This document shows, piece by piece, positions 19,428-31,338 of a DNA stretch of 64,000 bases; within the stretch, counting starts at the first letter, position 1; each line of letters starts with the position of its first letter. Source of the DNA: Kitasatospora sp. NBC_01266 (lineage in GTDB: Bacteria; Actinomycetota; Actinomycetes; Streptomycetales; Streptomycetaceae); contig NZ_CP108458.1 of NCBI RefSeq assembly GCF_036242395.1, positions 3,906,001-3,970,000 of the forward strand. The letters are read 5' to 3'. Under the pieces are notes generated by a model that was not told the DNA's origin, searched no databases, and saw only the letters and a list, made by a program, of their open reading frames with translations. The position numbers were made by a program, and so were the translations under genes.

Positions 19428-20720
19428 TCAGAAGTAGTCCGGGTTCCACGCCTTGACCGGTGTGCCGAGCAGCCGGTCGAGCGCGAACGCGGATCCGGAG
19501 CGCAGTTCCTCGACCAGCCCGGCCGCCGCCAGCCGGCTCGCCGACTCGGCACCCAGGTAGAGGGAGCCGAGCGCACCGGCGGTCAGCGCGAGGTCGGGCT
19601 CGTCGCCGCTCTCGGCGGCCCGGGCGACCCCGTCGGCGTCCACCGTCAGCGCCCAGCGACCGGCGGCGTACCCGGCGGGGTCGCTCACCTCCAGGACCAC
19701 CCGGCCGGCACCGGCGCAGCGGCGGGCCGCGAAGGCCGCCGGCACGTCCAGCACCCGCAGCCACATGAGGTCGCAGTTGTCCTCGTGCGGCACCGCGCCG
19801 CGCGGGTCGACCAGCAGCAGCGGCAGCGGACTGTCCGGGGCGAGGTTTGAGACCTCCAGCTTGCCGCACCAGTCCATCGAGCAGAGGTAGCGCCACAGGC
19901 TCACCTCGGCCGACCGGTCCAGCGCGAGGAAGTCGCCGACCTTCACGGTGCAGTCGGGGTACGGGCCGTCCCAGTGGTCGCCGACCCGGTAGACGGCCAG
20001 ACCGGTGACCACACCGGCGGCATCCCGGTGGACCACCGCGAAGGGCTCCTTCCAGGGGTGCGCCGGCACCTCGACCTGGCCGGTGGCGGCGCGCCAGAAG
20101 GCCTCGTCCCGGGAGACCGCGCCCGGCTGCCCCCGGCGCCAGCGCTCGTGCAGCTCCGGGCCGATCTTGGCCAGCTCGGCCATGTCCACCAGGTCGAGCC
20201 GCCCGCCCGCCGGGCCGAACGAGGCCGGCAGGTCGGTGCGGATGCCGCGCGAGCGGCGCAGGTCGATCCGCCAGCCGTGCTGCCGGGTCGCCGGGCCGAA
20301 GCCGAACCGCCCGTAGATGCCGTACTCGGCGGCGATCAGGACGGCGACCGCCTCGCCGCGCCCCCGGGCGGCCCCGAGGTCGCGCGCCATCATCCGGCTG
20401 AGCAGGCCGCGTCGCCGGTGGGTCTGGCTGACCGTCACCCCGGTGATCGCCGAGACTGGGAGCAACTCTCCGCCGGGCAGCGTCAGTTCGAAGGGCATGC
20501 TGCGGAAGGTGCCGACACAGCGGCCGTCGTCGAAGGCGCCGAGCGTCCGGTCCGGGTAGTGCCGCAGCAGGCGGTACTCCTCCCCGGCGGGCTCACCGGC
20601 GTGCAGGAAGCCCGCGTTGACCGCGGCCGCCCAGACCGCCACCTCCGCTGCGGGCAGGACCCGGATCTCGATGCCTCCGCCGACTTCGGCCCGTCCCACG
20701 GCAGCTTCGCTGGTGCTCAT
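19428..20720 (-). CDS. Eis-like N-acetyltransferase
   Basis: 430 residues from ATG 20720. Layout matches the Eis family: N-terminal GNAT domain with VSAITGVTVSQTHRRRGLLSRMMARDL (acetyl-CoA binding), a second degenerate GNAT domain and a sterol-carrier-like C-terminal region (LGSLYLGAESASRLAAAGLVEE). It ends in Phe (NPDYF), and in Mycobacterium tuberculosis Eis the C-terminal carboxylate of a Phe serves as general base. Eis enzymes acetylate amines, including aminoglycosides. It is downstream of an MFS exporter on the same strand, so the pair looks like a modification-plus-efflux unit under the LysR at 22261; this is inference. Confidence 0.92.
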   Translation of the reverse strand: MSTSEAAVGRAEVGGGIEIRVLPAAEVAVWAAAVNAGFLHAGEPAGEEYRLLRHYPDRTLGAFDDGRCVGTFRSMPFELTLPGGELLPVSAITGVTVSQTHRRRGLLSRMMARDLGAARGRGEAVAVLIAAEYGIYGRFGFGPATRQHGWRIDLRRSRGIRTDLPASFGPAGGRLDLVDMAELAKIGPELHERWRRGQPGAVSRDEAFWRAATGQVEVPAHPWKEPFAVVHRDAAGVVTGLAVYRVGDHWDGPYPDCTVKVGDFLALDRSAEVSLWRYLCSMDWCGKLEVSNLAPDSPLPLLLVDPRGAVPHEDNCDLMWLRVLDVPAAFAARRCAGAGRVVLEVSDPAGYAAGRWALTVDADGVARAAESGDEPDLALTAGALGSLYLGAESASRLAAAGLVEELRSGSAFALDRLLGTPVKAWNPDYF

Positions 20721-20802
20721 CAACCCACCGTAGGACGGGGATCGAACTTCCGGCACTCGATTTCTTTGCGCGCCCGGCGCGCTGACCCCCAGCCACCGGC
20801 CG

Positions 20803-22167
20803 TCAGCCCCGGCCCTTGGCCGTCGCCCCGGCGACCAGCGCGACCGCGGCCAGCCCGACGACGACCAGCACCACACCCGCCCCTGGCAGACCGCCCAGGG
20901 TGCCGAGCACCGCGACGCCCAGTGCCGAGCCGCCCTGCCGGATCCCGTTGAGCGCGCCCTGCCCGGTGGCGGCCAGCTCGGTCGGCGCGGCGACGGCCAT
21001 CTCGGCGGCGGCACCGGGGATGGCGAGGGTGCCGGCGGCGGCCAGCGCGAGTTCGGCCACCACCAGCAGCGGCAGCGGCACCCGGCACCCGCCGCAGCAG
21101 GCCAGCAGCACCCCGCCGAGCACGGTCGCGAACATCCCGGCCAGCAGCACCGGGCGGGCACCGTGCCGGGCCATCAGCCGCCCGGTGAAGAAGGGCATCA
21201 CGCAGACCGGGAAGGTCAGCGGCAGCGAGGCCAGTCCGGCGTCGAACGGCGAGAGCCGGTCCTGGTGCTGCAGCCAGACGTCGATCAGGTACATCCCGCC
21301 GAAGAAGGCGAAGCAGGAGACCGCGGCGGCCACCAGCGCGGCCCGCACCCGGGGCAGCACCAGCAGCGCGGGCGGCAGCAGCGGGGCCGCGACCCGGCGC
21401 TCCACCAGGACCAGGGCCACGAAGGCGAGCAGCGCGATGGCCATCGGGACCAGTGCGACCGGCGAGGCCCAGCCCTTGATGCCCGCCTCGACCAGACCGA
21501 AGGTCAGCGCGCCGAGCGCGGCGGTGGAGAGCAGCAGGCCGGCCCGGTCCAGTGCGCGAGCGGTCCGGGGCGGCGGGGCCGGCAGCCGCCGGGAGAGCAG
21601 CAGGGCGACCAGCGCGATCGGCGGGTTGACCAGGAAGACCAGCCGCCAGCCGCCGAGTTCGACCAGGCCGCCGCCCAGCACCGGCCCGATCGCGGCACCG
21701 ATCCCGCTCACCGCGGCCCAGGAACCGACGGCCCGGGTCCGGCGGGCCGGGTCCGGGTAGAGCGCGATGAGCAGGGCGAGCGAGGCGGGCACCAGCCCGG
21801 CGCCGGCCGCACCGAGCAGCGCCCGGCCGGCGATCAGTCCGCCGGCGGCGGGCGCGGCGGCACAGAGCAGCGACAGCACGGCGAAGGCGCCGAGGGCACC
21901 CGCGTAGACCCGGCGGGCGCCCCACCGGTCGGCGAACACGCCCGCCGCCAGCAGCAGTCCGGCGAAGACGACGGTGTAGGCGTCGACCGCCCAGGGCAGC
22001 GCGGCGGCGGAGGCGTGCAGCGAGCGCTGGATGTCCGGCACCGCGACGTTGAGCACGGAGGTGTCGAGCAGCACGAGCAGGTTGCCGACCGCGATCCCGG
22101 CGAAGGCCAGGCGCGAACGGGCTGGTGAGGGGGCGTCAGCGGGAGGCGCCAGGGTTTCGGTGATCAT
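20803..22167 (-). CDS. MFS transporter, DHA2-type
   Basis: 454 residues from ATG 22167. Motif 1 at the N-terminus is [21 protein letters not shown], followed by [29 protein letters not shown] (motif A) and [31 protein letters not shown] (motif C, drug efflux). This is the 14-segment EmrB/QacA class although slightly short. Divergent LysR at 22261 is the likely regulator; the Eis-like gene follows after 82 bases. Confidence 0.92.
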   Translation of the reverse strand: MITETLAPPADAPSPARSRLAFAGIAVGNLLVLLDTSVLNVAVPDIQRSLHASAAALPWAVDAYTVVFAGLLLAAGVFADRWGARRVYAGALGAFAVLSLLCAAAPAAGGLIAGRALLGAAGAGLVPASLALLIALYPDPARRTRAVGSWAAVSGIGAAIGPVLGGGLVELGGWRLVFLVNPPIALVALLLSRRLPAPPPRTARALDRAGLLLSTAALGALTFGLVEAGIKGWASPVALVPMAIALLAFVALVLVERRVAAPLLPPALLVLPRVRAALVAAAVSCFAFFGGMYLIDVWLQHQDRLSPFDAGLASLPLTFPVCVMPFFTGRLMARHGARPVLLAGMFATVLGGVLLACCGGCRVPLPLLVVAELALAAAGTLAIPGAAAEMAVAAPTELAATGQGALNGIRQGGSALGVAVLGTLGGLPGAGVVLVVVGLAAVALVAGATAKGRG

Positions 22168-22221
22168 GGCTTCAGCCTCGCCCCGCACCCCGGCGGCGGG
22201 CCACGGCGTCATTCCGATACC

Positions 22222-22242
22222 CCCATCGGGAATCCCGATGGG
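22222..22242. promoter_or_regulatory. Perfect 10-bp inverted repeat between MFS and LysR genes
   Basis: CCCATCGGGA and TCCCGATGGG with a single A between them, midway in the 93-base divergent region and 18 bases before the LysR GTG. It contains T-N11-A-type symmetry and is a good candidate for the LysR binding site. Confidence 0.6.
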
Positions 22243-22260
22243 TGGTGGCAAGCTGGTCCG

Positions 22261-23181
22261 GTGGACACACGCTATCTGCGCGCCTTCGTCGCCGTCGCCG
22301 AGCACGGCGGGATCTCCGCCGCCGCCCAGCAGTTGGGCTATGCCCAGTCCAGCGTCAGCGCCCAGCTCAAGCGCCTGGAAGCGGAGTTGGGCACCTCCGT
22401 GCTGCTGCGTACCGGCGCCGGCGCGACCCTCACCGAAGCCGGCACCCGCCTGCTGCCGCACGCCCGCGAGGCGCTGGAACTGGAGCAGCGGATGCGCCGG
22501 GCCGCCCTCGGCGAGCGGCCCAGACTGCGGATCGGCTCCCAGGAGTCACTGGCACACGCCTGGCTGCCGGAGGTGCTGGCGGCCCTGGAGTACCAGGGCG
22601 GCACCACCGGGTCGGGGGTCGACGTCGAGCTGACCGTCGGCAGCCGAGCCCGGGTGGAACAGGGTTTCCGGGACGGCGAGTTGGACCTGATCTTCCACTA
22701 CGACAGCGGGGTGGCGACGCTCGGCCCGCACGCCCTGGTCGGGCACGACCGCACACTGCTGGTCGCCGCGCCCCGGCACCCGCTGGCCCGCGAGGAGTCG
22801 CTGACGCCGGAACAGCTGCTCCCCTACGACTTCCTGGTCGCCGAGCCGGCCTGCACCTCCCAGATGCTGGTCGACCGCTTCGGCCGGGACCTGCTGGTGA
22901 ACGTCCAGCACTCGATGATCAGCGGCTCGCTCTCCGCCCTGCTGCGGCTGGCCGGCCACGGTCACGGCATCACGCTGCTGCCGCACCTGTCGGTCGCCCG
23001 CGAGCTGGCCTCGGGCGAGTTGGTCGAACTGCGGCTCGCCGCCCCGGTCCGCCCGGTCGGCATCATCGCCCAGTGGCACCCCCGCCTGGGCCTGGCCGAA
23101 CGCCCGCTGCACGCCCTGCTCGAAGTGGCCCGCCGCGCCGATCCGCTGCCGCCGGCCGCGCGCCGGGCGGCGGTGGGCTAG
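22261..23181 (+). CDS. LysR family transcriptional regulator
   Basis: 306 residues from GTG 22261. The DNA-binding part is [48 protein letters not shown] in order; the effector domain follows ([24 protein letters not shown] at its start). Divergent from the DHA2 exporter/Eis-like pair, which it probably controls through the palindrome at 22222-22242. Its 3' end overlaps the convergent YcaQ-like gene by 4 bases. Confidence 0.92.
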   Translation: MDTRYLRAFVAVAEHGGISAAAQQLGYAQSSVSAQLKRLEAELGTSVLLRTGAGATLTEAGTRLLPHAREALELEQRMRRAALGERPRLRIGSQESLAHAWLPEVLAALEYQGGTTGSGVDVELTVGSRARVEQGFRDGELDLIFHYDSGVATLGPHALVGHDRTLLVAAPRHPLAREESLTPEQLLPYDFLVAEPACTSQMLVDRFGRDLLVNVQHSMISGSLSALLRLAGHGHGITLLPHLSVARELASGELVELRLAAPVRPVGIIAQWHPRLGLAERPLHALLEVARRADPLPPAARRAAVG

Positions 23182-24257
23182 CCGAGGCTCAACTGCTGCC
23201 AGGCCGCGAGCTGCCGGATCTCCTCGTGCACGGCCTCGGTCATCGCCGGGGTGAAGGCGACGTCCTGATGGACGGCGTGCACCACGAACGTCCCGTTCCT
23301 GCGGTCCGCCACCGCGTCCACCTTCCCGACCAGCCGGTCCTCGTGCAGGATCGGCAGCGCGAAGTACCCCCACCGGCGCTTGTCCTTCGGCTTGTACATC
23401 TCCAGCACGTACTCGAACTCGAACAGGTCCTTCAGCCGCTCGCGATCGTGGACCAGCCGATCGAACGGTGACAGCAGCGCGGTGCGCCCGGCGAACGGCT
23501 GCCCGAGCGCGGCCGGGTCGACCCGCCAGGTGCCCGCGACGCCCTCGACGACCGCCTCCTGCCCCGCCCGGCCGACGTCCCCGGGCTCGCTGGGACCGCC
23601 GAACGCCTTCGCCCGCTGGATCCCCAGCGACCGCAGGCGCCGCTCACCCCGGAGCCGGCGCGCCTCGACCGCCGGGATCTCGGCCGCGTCGGCCGGATAC
23701 ACCCTCTCGGCCAGGTCCCACAGGCGCTGCTTCCCCCGGCGCCCGGCGATGGCGACCTCGCCGCGCAGCACCAGGAGTTCCAGCAACTGCGTGACGTTGC
23801 GGTTGTTCGTCCACCCCGACGACGGCCACGCCACCGCGCTGGTGTCCGGGATGTCCCGCGACAGCAGCGGACCGGACGAACCGAGCAGGTCGAGGACGTC
23901 ACGCCGGAACCTCTCGTTGGCCCGCAACCACTCGCGCGCCTTCTCCCGGACGGGCCCGCCGCGCATCTCGGCGAGGTACAGCGGCAGATCCGCCATCGGC
24001 CGCACCATCGCGTTGAACTCCCAGAGCGTCCGGTCCTGTTCAAGGCCCCGCCGGAGCTGATCCGACTGATAGGCCGAGCCCAGGCGGCTCCAGGCGACCA
24101 GGTCCACGCTCGGCGCCACGGCGGCCGTCGGGTCGATCTGCAGCAACGTCAGCCGGCGCACCACGGCGAGCAGCTCGGTCGGCCGCGCCGCGTCCAGCAG
24201 TTGGGCCCGGACGGCAATGCGCCGCGCCTGCGCGCGATCGAGTCGGTGAGTCGCCAT
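23178..24257 (-). CDS. YcaQ/AlkX-like DNA glycosylase (winged helix, HTH_42)
   Basis: 359 residues, close to the family length near 360-400. The N-terminal helix-turn-helix (DRAQARRIAVRAQLL) is followed by LTLLQIDPTAAVAPS, where the Q-x-D motif (Gln40, Asp42) is the catalytic signature of the YcaQ/AlkX branch, distinct from the Q-x-Q of Streptomyces AlkZ. Other conserved parts are LWEFNAMVRPMADLPLY, LLSPFDRLVHDRERLKDLFEFEYVLEMY and a C-terminal barrel-like domain. Known members unhook DNA interstrand crosslinks or excise alkylated bases, so a repair role is likely. Confidence 0.88.
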   Translation of the reverse strand: MATHRLDRAQARRIAVRAQLLDAARPTELLAVVRRLTLLQIDPTAAVAPSVDLVAWSRLGSAYQSDQLRRGLEQDRTLWEFNAMVRPMADLPLYLAEMRGGPVREKAREWLRANERFRRDVLDLLGSSGPLLSRDIPDTSAVAWPSSGWTNNRNVTQLLELLVLRGEVAIAGRRGKQRLWDLAERVYPADAAEIPAVEARRLRGERRLRSLGIQRAKAFGGPSEPGDVGRAGQEAVVEGVAGTWRVDPAALGQPFAGRTALLSPFDRLVHDRERLKDLFEFEYVLEMYKPKDKRRWGYFALPILHEDRLVGKVDAVADRRNGTFVVHAVHQDVAFTPAMTEAVHEEIRQLAAWQQLSLG

Positions 24258-24323
24258 GGCCGCAGGCTAGCGACCGGCGCTGACAGGTGCGGTGCGGCAA
24301 CCACCCGCTGCTCCGCGGTCCGG

Positions 24324-25571
24324 TCAGGGGCGGGCGTAGAAGTCGGGCGTGCCCATGATCCAGAGGTTGGCCTGCTTGATCGGCACTCCGGTGCGCGGGG
24401 CCTCGATCATCTGGTCGTCGCCGAGGTAGATGGCGACGTGGTAGATGTCGGCGGCGCGGCCGGTGTGGGTCCAGAAGACCAGGTCGCCGGGGCGCAGTTG
24501 GTCGTAGCTGACGGGGGTGGACTCGGCGTACTGGTCGGCGGCGAAGTGGGTCAGCTGCTTGCCTGCCTGGCGCCAGGCGAGCATGGTCAGCCCGGAGCAG
24601 TCGTAGCCGTCCGGGCCCTCGCCGCCCCAGATGTAGGGCAGGCCGAGCTTGTCGCGGGCGAAGTCGAGCGCCGCCCGCGCGCCGGCCTCGGTCCAGGGGG
24701 CGGAGCCGTCCGCCGGGGACGGCGGTGGAGCCGGCGACGGCTCGGCGGCGGCCTGGGCCGCTTGAGCGGCGGACTGCTGAGCCGCCTCGGCCTTGGCGGC
24801 CGCCTCGGCCTGCTGAGCGGTGATCGCGTCCAGTGCGCTCTGCCGCTCGCGCTCGAGTTCCACCGTGGTGTGGCGGGCGGCGGCCAGCTCGGTGAGCAGG
24901 CGTTCGCGGCGCTTGGCCAGGTCGGCGACCTGCACCTGCTGAGCGGCGAGCCGGGACTGCGCCTTGAGCCTGGCCTGGCCGACGGCCGCCGCCGCGCGCT
25001 GGGCCTGGTCGGTGGCAGTGTGCGCGGTCCGCACGGCGTCGGCGGCGGCCTTGGCGGTGTCGGTCGCGGCGTCCAGGATCTGCCGGGTGCTGCGGCCGGC
25101 GGCACCGACGGCGGCGGCCCGGGCGCTGGCCTCGCGTGGACCCTGCGCGCTCAGCAGGTCGTTGAGCGCGGTGAGTTCGGGACTGCCGCCGAGCCGGTAG
25201 GAGGCGGCGGCCAGCGCGGCCGCGTCCTCGGCGGCGGCGGCTCGGGCCGTCTCGGCGGCGGCGGCCCGGGTGGTGGCGTCGGCGACGGCCGCGCGGGCCC
25301 TGGCGAGCTTCACCTGGGCGCCGTCGTAGGCCTCGACGGCCTGCTCGGCGATTCGGCCGGCCTGGTCCAGCTCGGTCTGCGCGCCGGTCAGCCGGGCCTC
25401 GATCGAGCTGACGGCGGCGGCCTGGCGGTCGCCGGCGGCCCGGGAGTCCGCGATCGCGCCGGTCGAGGGGTAGGGCGGATCGTCGGCGAGGCCGGTGGCG
25501 GGGGTGGCGAGCAGCCCGGCCAGCACGGCCAGGGTGAGCAGTACGGCGGTCAGCAGTCTGCGCGGCAGCAA
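24324..25571 (-). CDS. Secreted NlpC/P60 peptidoglycan hydrolase
   Basis: 415 residues from TTG 25571. A signal peptide (RRLLTAVLLTLAVLAGLLATPATGLA) leads a long Ala-rich coiled coil (about 45-275), a Pro/Ser hinge and the catalytic NlpC/P60 domain (290-415). Active-site Cys325 is in DGYDCSGLT and His378 in IYHVAIYLG. The arrangement matches RipA-like D,L-endopeptidases that cut stem peptides during growth and spore separation. An 18-base hairpin (GGTGAC/GTCACC arms) lies at 25612-25629 just upstream of the start. Confidence 0.92.
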   Translation of the reverse strand: MLPRRLLTAVLLTLAVLAGLLATPATGLADDPPYPSTGAIADSRAAGDRQAAAVSSIEARLTGAQTELDQAGRIAEQAVEAYDGAQVKLARARAAVADATTRAAAAETARAAAAEDAAALAAASYRLGGSPELTALNDLLSAQGPREASARAAAVGAAGRSTRQILDAATDTAKAAADAVRTAHTATDQAQRAAAAVGQARLKAQSRLAAQQVQVADLAKRRERLLTELAAARHTTVELERERQSALDAITAQQAEAAAKAEAAQQSAAQAAQAAAEPSPAPPPSPADGSAPWTEAGARAALDFARDKLGLPYIWGGEGPDGYDCSGLTMLAWRQAGKQLTHFAADQYAESTPVSYDQLRPGDLVFWTHTGRAADIYHVAIYLGDDQMIEAPRTGVPIKQANLWIMGTPDFYARP

Positions 25572-25713
25572 GGAACCTCACCGTCCAACGATCGACTAGA
25601 AATCCCATCAGGTGACCAGCCAGTCACCCGACGTGATATTGGCAGATCATTCGGGACGGCCGGCCCCGCAACCCGCGCCCCATGCGGGTGATCGTGGGTC
25701 GCCTGACGTCGGC

Positions 25714-26661
25714 TCAGGGGTTGCGCCGCCGCGGGCCCCGGGGACGGTACGAGCGGGCGCGCCCGGCCTGCACGGTGCGCCGACGCTGGTCGGCGCCGCG
25801 TTCGGGGGCCTGCTCACCGCGTGCCGCGGGGGTCCCACCCAGGTGCGCGGTGGCCCGGGCGGCCATCGCCTCCGCCATCCGATGGGTGGCCGCGTGGTGC
25901 GCGGGGACCTTGTCGGGGGCGCCGGCGATCAGGTCGAACACCCAGGTGCGGGCCCGGTCGGCGCGGGCATGCAGCAGGTGCTCGCGGCGCAGCGCCCGGG
26001 CCCGGCGGCGTGGCCGCTCGGCGTACCGCCAGCGGGCCCACGGACTGGACGGACGGGCCAGCCGGATCGCGCCGATCCAGGACAGGCCGGGCACCATGAT
26101 GCCGAGCAGCCCGGTCCACAGCTTGCCCTTGAACAGCGCGACCACCGACATCAGCGCGTTGATCGAGATCACCACGACCAGCCCCCACCGCCCGGAGCCC
26201 GCGTCGCTCTGGCCCGGCACCACGCCGAGCGGGACGTACCCGGTCAGCAGCAGCGCGGTCAGCAGGATGCCGAGGATCACCGCGTCCACCGACTTGCGCC
26301 CCTGCGCGCTCCAGTAGACGTCCTCCAGGTGCAGGATCAGCGCGAACTCGTCGAGCACCAGTCCGCAGCCGATCCCGAAGATCAGGCCGAACCAGTCGAT
26401 CCACGGGTGCCCGCCGTTGGTCGCGAACACCCCTATGCCGGCCACCAGCAGGAAGCCCACCCCGAAGACCATGTGGTGGATGTGCAGCCCGCCGGGCGTG
26501 ATGTTGCCCGGCCACCAGCGGACCTGGGCCCGGATCATCCGGACGCTGACCCGGATCAGCACGAAGGACGTGATGAAGCCGACCAGCAGCAGGAAGAGCG
26601 GCTGCTTGTGGGCGGCGACGATGTGCTCGCGGTACCCCTCCACCAGTCCGGCGATCTGCAT
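25714..26661 (-). CDS. Integral membrane protein of unknown function
   Basis: 315 residues with six likely membrane segments in the first 200 residues: FLLLVGFITSFVLIRV, MVFGVGFLLVAGIGVFA, GLIFGIGCGLVLDEFALIL, VILGILLTALLLTGYV, GLVVVISINALMSVVALF and LLGIMVPGLSWIGAI. A conserved polar motif GGLHIHHMVFG, plus DEFALILHLEDVYW, could bind a metal. The cytoplasmic tail of about 110 residues is Arg/Ala-rich. I do not recognise a named family; homologues exist in actinomycetes. Lies 81 bases downstream of the ThrE-type gene on the same strand. Confidence 0.8.
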   Translation of the reverse strand: MQIAGLVEGYREHIVAAHKQPLFLLLVGFITSFVLIRVSVRMIRAQVRWWPGNITPGGLHIHHMVFGVGFLLVAGIGVFATNGGHPWIDWFGLIFGIGCGLVLDEFALILHLEDVYWSAQGRKSVDAVILGILLTALLLTGYVPLGVVPGQSDAGSGRWGLVVVISINALMSVVALFKGKLWTGLLGIMVPGLSWIGAIRLARPSSPWARWRYAERPRRRARALRREHLLHARADRARTWVFDLIAGAPDKVPAHHAATHRMAEAMAARATAHLGGTPAARGEQAPERGADQRRRTVQAGRARSYRPRGPRRRNP

Positions 26662-26742
26662 GCTTGCTACGTCCTCGGAACTTCGTCGCTGCTACCTGTG
26701 CTGACGCTGCCTCTAACGCACCAGCAGACCTCTAACGTCCCA

Positions 26743-28701
<1,959 letters not shown>

Positions 28702-28920
28702 TGCCGCTCCTCACCGCCCCGGGGTGGCCGTGCCACCAACCGTGATCTTCGCCTCCACCTTGCCCGATGCCGAGTCCGGACGCATATGTACAAGTCGTCC
28801 AGGAAGGTCGGGAAGGTTCCGAATAGCAGACGATACGACGATGAGATGGCCGGGCGACACCGCGCCGCCGCGAGCACGACGGTTCGCGGGCGCGGTGTCG
28901 GCTCTGGCAGCGCCCGGACC

Positions 28921-31338
28921 TCAGAGTCCGTAGCGCTTGATGACCTCCTCGTGGTGCGCCTCATCGGCACCGGCGGCCTTGGCCAGGTCGAGCCAGCTGA
29001 GCGGGTGCGGCCAGCCGGCGGTCAGCTCGGTGAGCAGGGCGTCGGCCTGCGCGGCGCTCGCGGTCGGCGGCACTCCGAGGGCCGCGTAGATCCCCGGCAG
29101 CTCGGCCTGCTCGTCGGCCGGGTGGGTGATCAGGTACTGGTCGCCGCTGTAGGCCCAGATCCCGTGGCCGGCCTCGCGCAACGCCTCGCGCAGCTCGGCC
29201 CAGGCCTGCGGACCCGGCCAGGCACCGTCCACGAAGTAGGTGGTGTACCCGGCCGGGTCGAGCAGCGTGAGCAGCTCGAAGGTCGGCCGCCAGCGGGCCT
29301 GCTCCGCCTCGTCCGCGTCCTGGGCCGGAGCCGGCTCCAGCAGGGCGGGGGCGAAGACCACCAGGTCGTGGTGGTTGAGCGGGACGTCCTCGCCGAGCAC
29401 CGGCAGGATCCGCGCGGTGGCCGGGCCGGTCCGCAGCGCGGGCAGGTCGGTGGCCGCCCCGTTGCTGCGCCGGGCCCTGACGGTGACGACCTGCCACTCC
29501 TCGTCCACCGGACCGTCGGACTCGTCGAACTCGATGCCCAGCCGTGCGCCGGTCTCCCGGACCACCGCCCAGTCGCGGTTGGCGGTGGCCGCGGTGATCA
29601 GGTGCCAGAGGTCGGCGGGCTGGACGGTGCGGTACAGCTGCTCGGGGGCGGTGCCCTCGACCGGCAGGGCGTGCGCCAGCAGCTCCTGGTAGAGCCGCTG
29701 GGCGGTGGCGTGCTCGCCCAGTTCGGTGGCCGCGGCGGCGGCCAGCCGGCGCGGGTTGATCCGGTCCGGCTCCAGTGCCAGCAGCGCCTGGCAGCTCTCC
29801 ACCGCCTCGGCCCAGCGGCCCTCGGCCACCGCCCAGCGGGCCCGGATCCAGTGCGCGTCGGCCGGGCTCGCGATGGCCACCCGCTCGGCCAGCCGGCGCA
29901 GGCCCTCGCCATCGCGGGCCTCGATCAGCACCGAGGCCAGCATGCCGATCAGGTCCTGGTGGCCCGGGTCCTGCTCCAGGCGGGCCCGCAGGAGTTCGGC
30001 GGAGCCCTGCTCATGGCCCAGCGAGGCGAGCAGGCCGGCCAGGCTGAGCAGCAGGCCGGTGGCGCCTGACACCTCATCGGCCGACGCCTGCGCACGCTCG
30101 AGCGCCGCCCAGCCGGCCGCCAGCAGGTCCAGGTCTCCCTCCGGATCCGGCTCCGGAGCCGCATCCGGGCCCGGCGCTGCCGCCGCCGCCTCGTCCCGTT
30201 CGCCGAGCCAACGCGGCAGCTCCAGCGGCGCGACCGGCAGCGACGGCACCGGCAGCGCCTCGGCCGCCGCCCGCAGCTCGGCGAGCGCGGCGGCCGCGCC
30301 CTCGGTGCGGCGCAGCAGCGGCAGCTTGCGCTCCCCCGTCGCCACCAGCGCCAGCGCCACCGCGCGGGCCCCGCGCCGCACCGCCAGCCGGCCGGCCATC
30401 AGCGCCAGGTCCAGGCAGGGGCGGTGCGATCCGGCCGCGTCCAGGTAGGAGACCCAGTGGGCCAGCCGGACACCGAGCCGGGCGTCGTTCGGGAACCGGT
30501 CCACAGCCACCAGGCGCTCGACCGCCTCGGTCCAGCGGTGCCGGATGTCGGCGAAGCCCTCGGCCTCCTCGAGCGGCGGCAGCTGCGCCAGCGCCTCGTC
30601 GTGGCGCCCGAGCGCGGCCAGCGCGCGGGCCCGGAGCACGCCGAGCTTGCGCTGGTCGTCCTCGTCCAGGGTGTGCCGGGCGGCGGTGTAGGCCTGCTCG
30701 GCGGCGGCCAGCGCGGCCAGCGCCTCCTCGGGCCGGCCGAGCTTGTACAGCGCGGCGGCCCGGGCTTGCCCGAAGGAGAGCGAGACGCTCGCCCCGGCCG
30801 CCTGGATCCGCAGCTGCGCCCGGTCCAGGTGGGCCAGGGCGGCCTCGGCCCGGCCGTCGTCCTCCAGGGTGTCGGCGTACTCACGGGACAGGCAGTCGAA
30901 GCAGGCGCGGGCCGGCTCGACCCGCTCCAGCGCCTCCTCCAGCACGGCGAGCCGCTCGGGGACGTAGCCGGGGCCGTCGATGTTGGCGTGGCAGATGGTG
31001 AAGTCCTGCACCGCGCAGACCGCCTGCGGGCAGCCGGCGGTCTCCTCGCGGTGCGCGTACTCCAGCAGCGAGACGGCCTCGGTCATCGCCCGCTCGCCCT
31101 GGTGGCGCTTGTTCAGCAGGTTCTGCAGCCGCCAGTGCCGCAGGAACACCTCGACCCAGGGCAGGCCGAGCGCGCGGGCCGAGGCGAGCGCCTCCGGGAA
31201 CATCGCGTCGAGCTGCTCGTTGCGCCCGTCGACGGCGTGCCCGGCGATCTCCGCCAGCGCCGTGGCCAGCCGGTGCTGGCCGGACTCGACCAGCCGGCCG
31301 TGGGTGTCGTGGACCCAGCTCCAGATGTCCGTGGTCAT
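28921..31338 (-). CDS. Tetratricopeptide repeat protein paired with the HSP90-like ATPase
   Basis: 805 residues. ATG 31338 overlaps the stop of the HSP90-like gene (ATGA), so the two are translationally coupled. The protein is almost all helical: TPR-like pairs such as EAALAHLDRAQLRIQAAG, GRPEEALAALAAAEQAYTAA and GRHDEALAQLPPLEEAEG in residues 150-260, then EGRWAEAVESCQALLALEPDRINPRRLAAAAATELGEHATAQRLYQELL near 510-570, and a C-terminal alpha/beta part (VVFAPALLEP...YTTYFVDGAWPGPQAW). TPR domains are the standard HSP90 co-chaperone fold in eukaryotes; a dedicated bacterial partner is unusual. Function not known. Confidence 0.88.
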   Translation of the reverse strand: MTTDIWSWVHDTHGRLVESGQHRLATALAEIAGHAVDGRNEQLDAMFPEALASARALGLPWVEVFLRHWRLQNLLNKRHQGERAMTEAVSLLEYAHREETAGCPQAVCAVQDFTICHANIDGPGYVPERLAVLEEALERVEPARACFDCLSREYADTLEDDGRAEAALAHLDRAQLRIQAAGASVSLSFGQARAAALYKLGRPEEALAALAAAEQAYTAARHTLDEDDQRKLGVLRARALAALGRHDEALAQLPPLEEAEGFADIRHRWTEAVERLVAVDRFPNDARLGVRLAHWVSYLDAAGSHRPCLDLALMAGRLAVRRGARAVALALVATGERKLPLLRRTEGAAAALAELRAAAEALPVPSLPVAPLELPRWLGERDEAAAAAPGPDAAPEPDPEGDLDLLAAGWAALERAQASADEVSGATGLLLSLAGLLASLGHEQGSAELLRARLEQDPGHQDLIGMLASVLIEARDGEGLRRLAERVAIASPADAHWIRARWAVAEGRWAEAVESCQALLALEPDRINPRRLAAAAATELGEHATAQRLYQELLAHALPVEGTAPEQLYRTVQPADLWHLITAATANRDWAVVRETGARLGIEFDESDGPVDEEWQVVTVRARRSNGAATDLPALRTGPATARILPVLGEDVPLNHHDLVVFAPALLEPAPAQDADEAEQARWRPTFELLTLLDPAGYTTYFVDGAWPGPQAWAELREALREAGHGIWAYSGDQYLITHPADEQAELPGIYAALGVPPTASAAQADALLTELTAGWPHPLSWLDLAKAAGADEAHHEEVIKRYGL

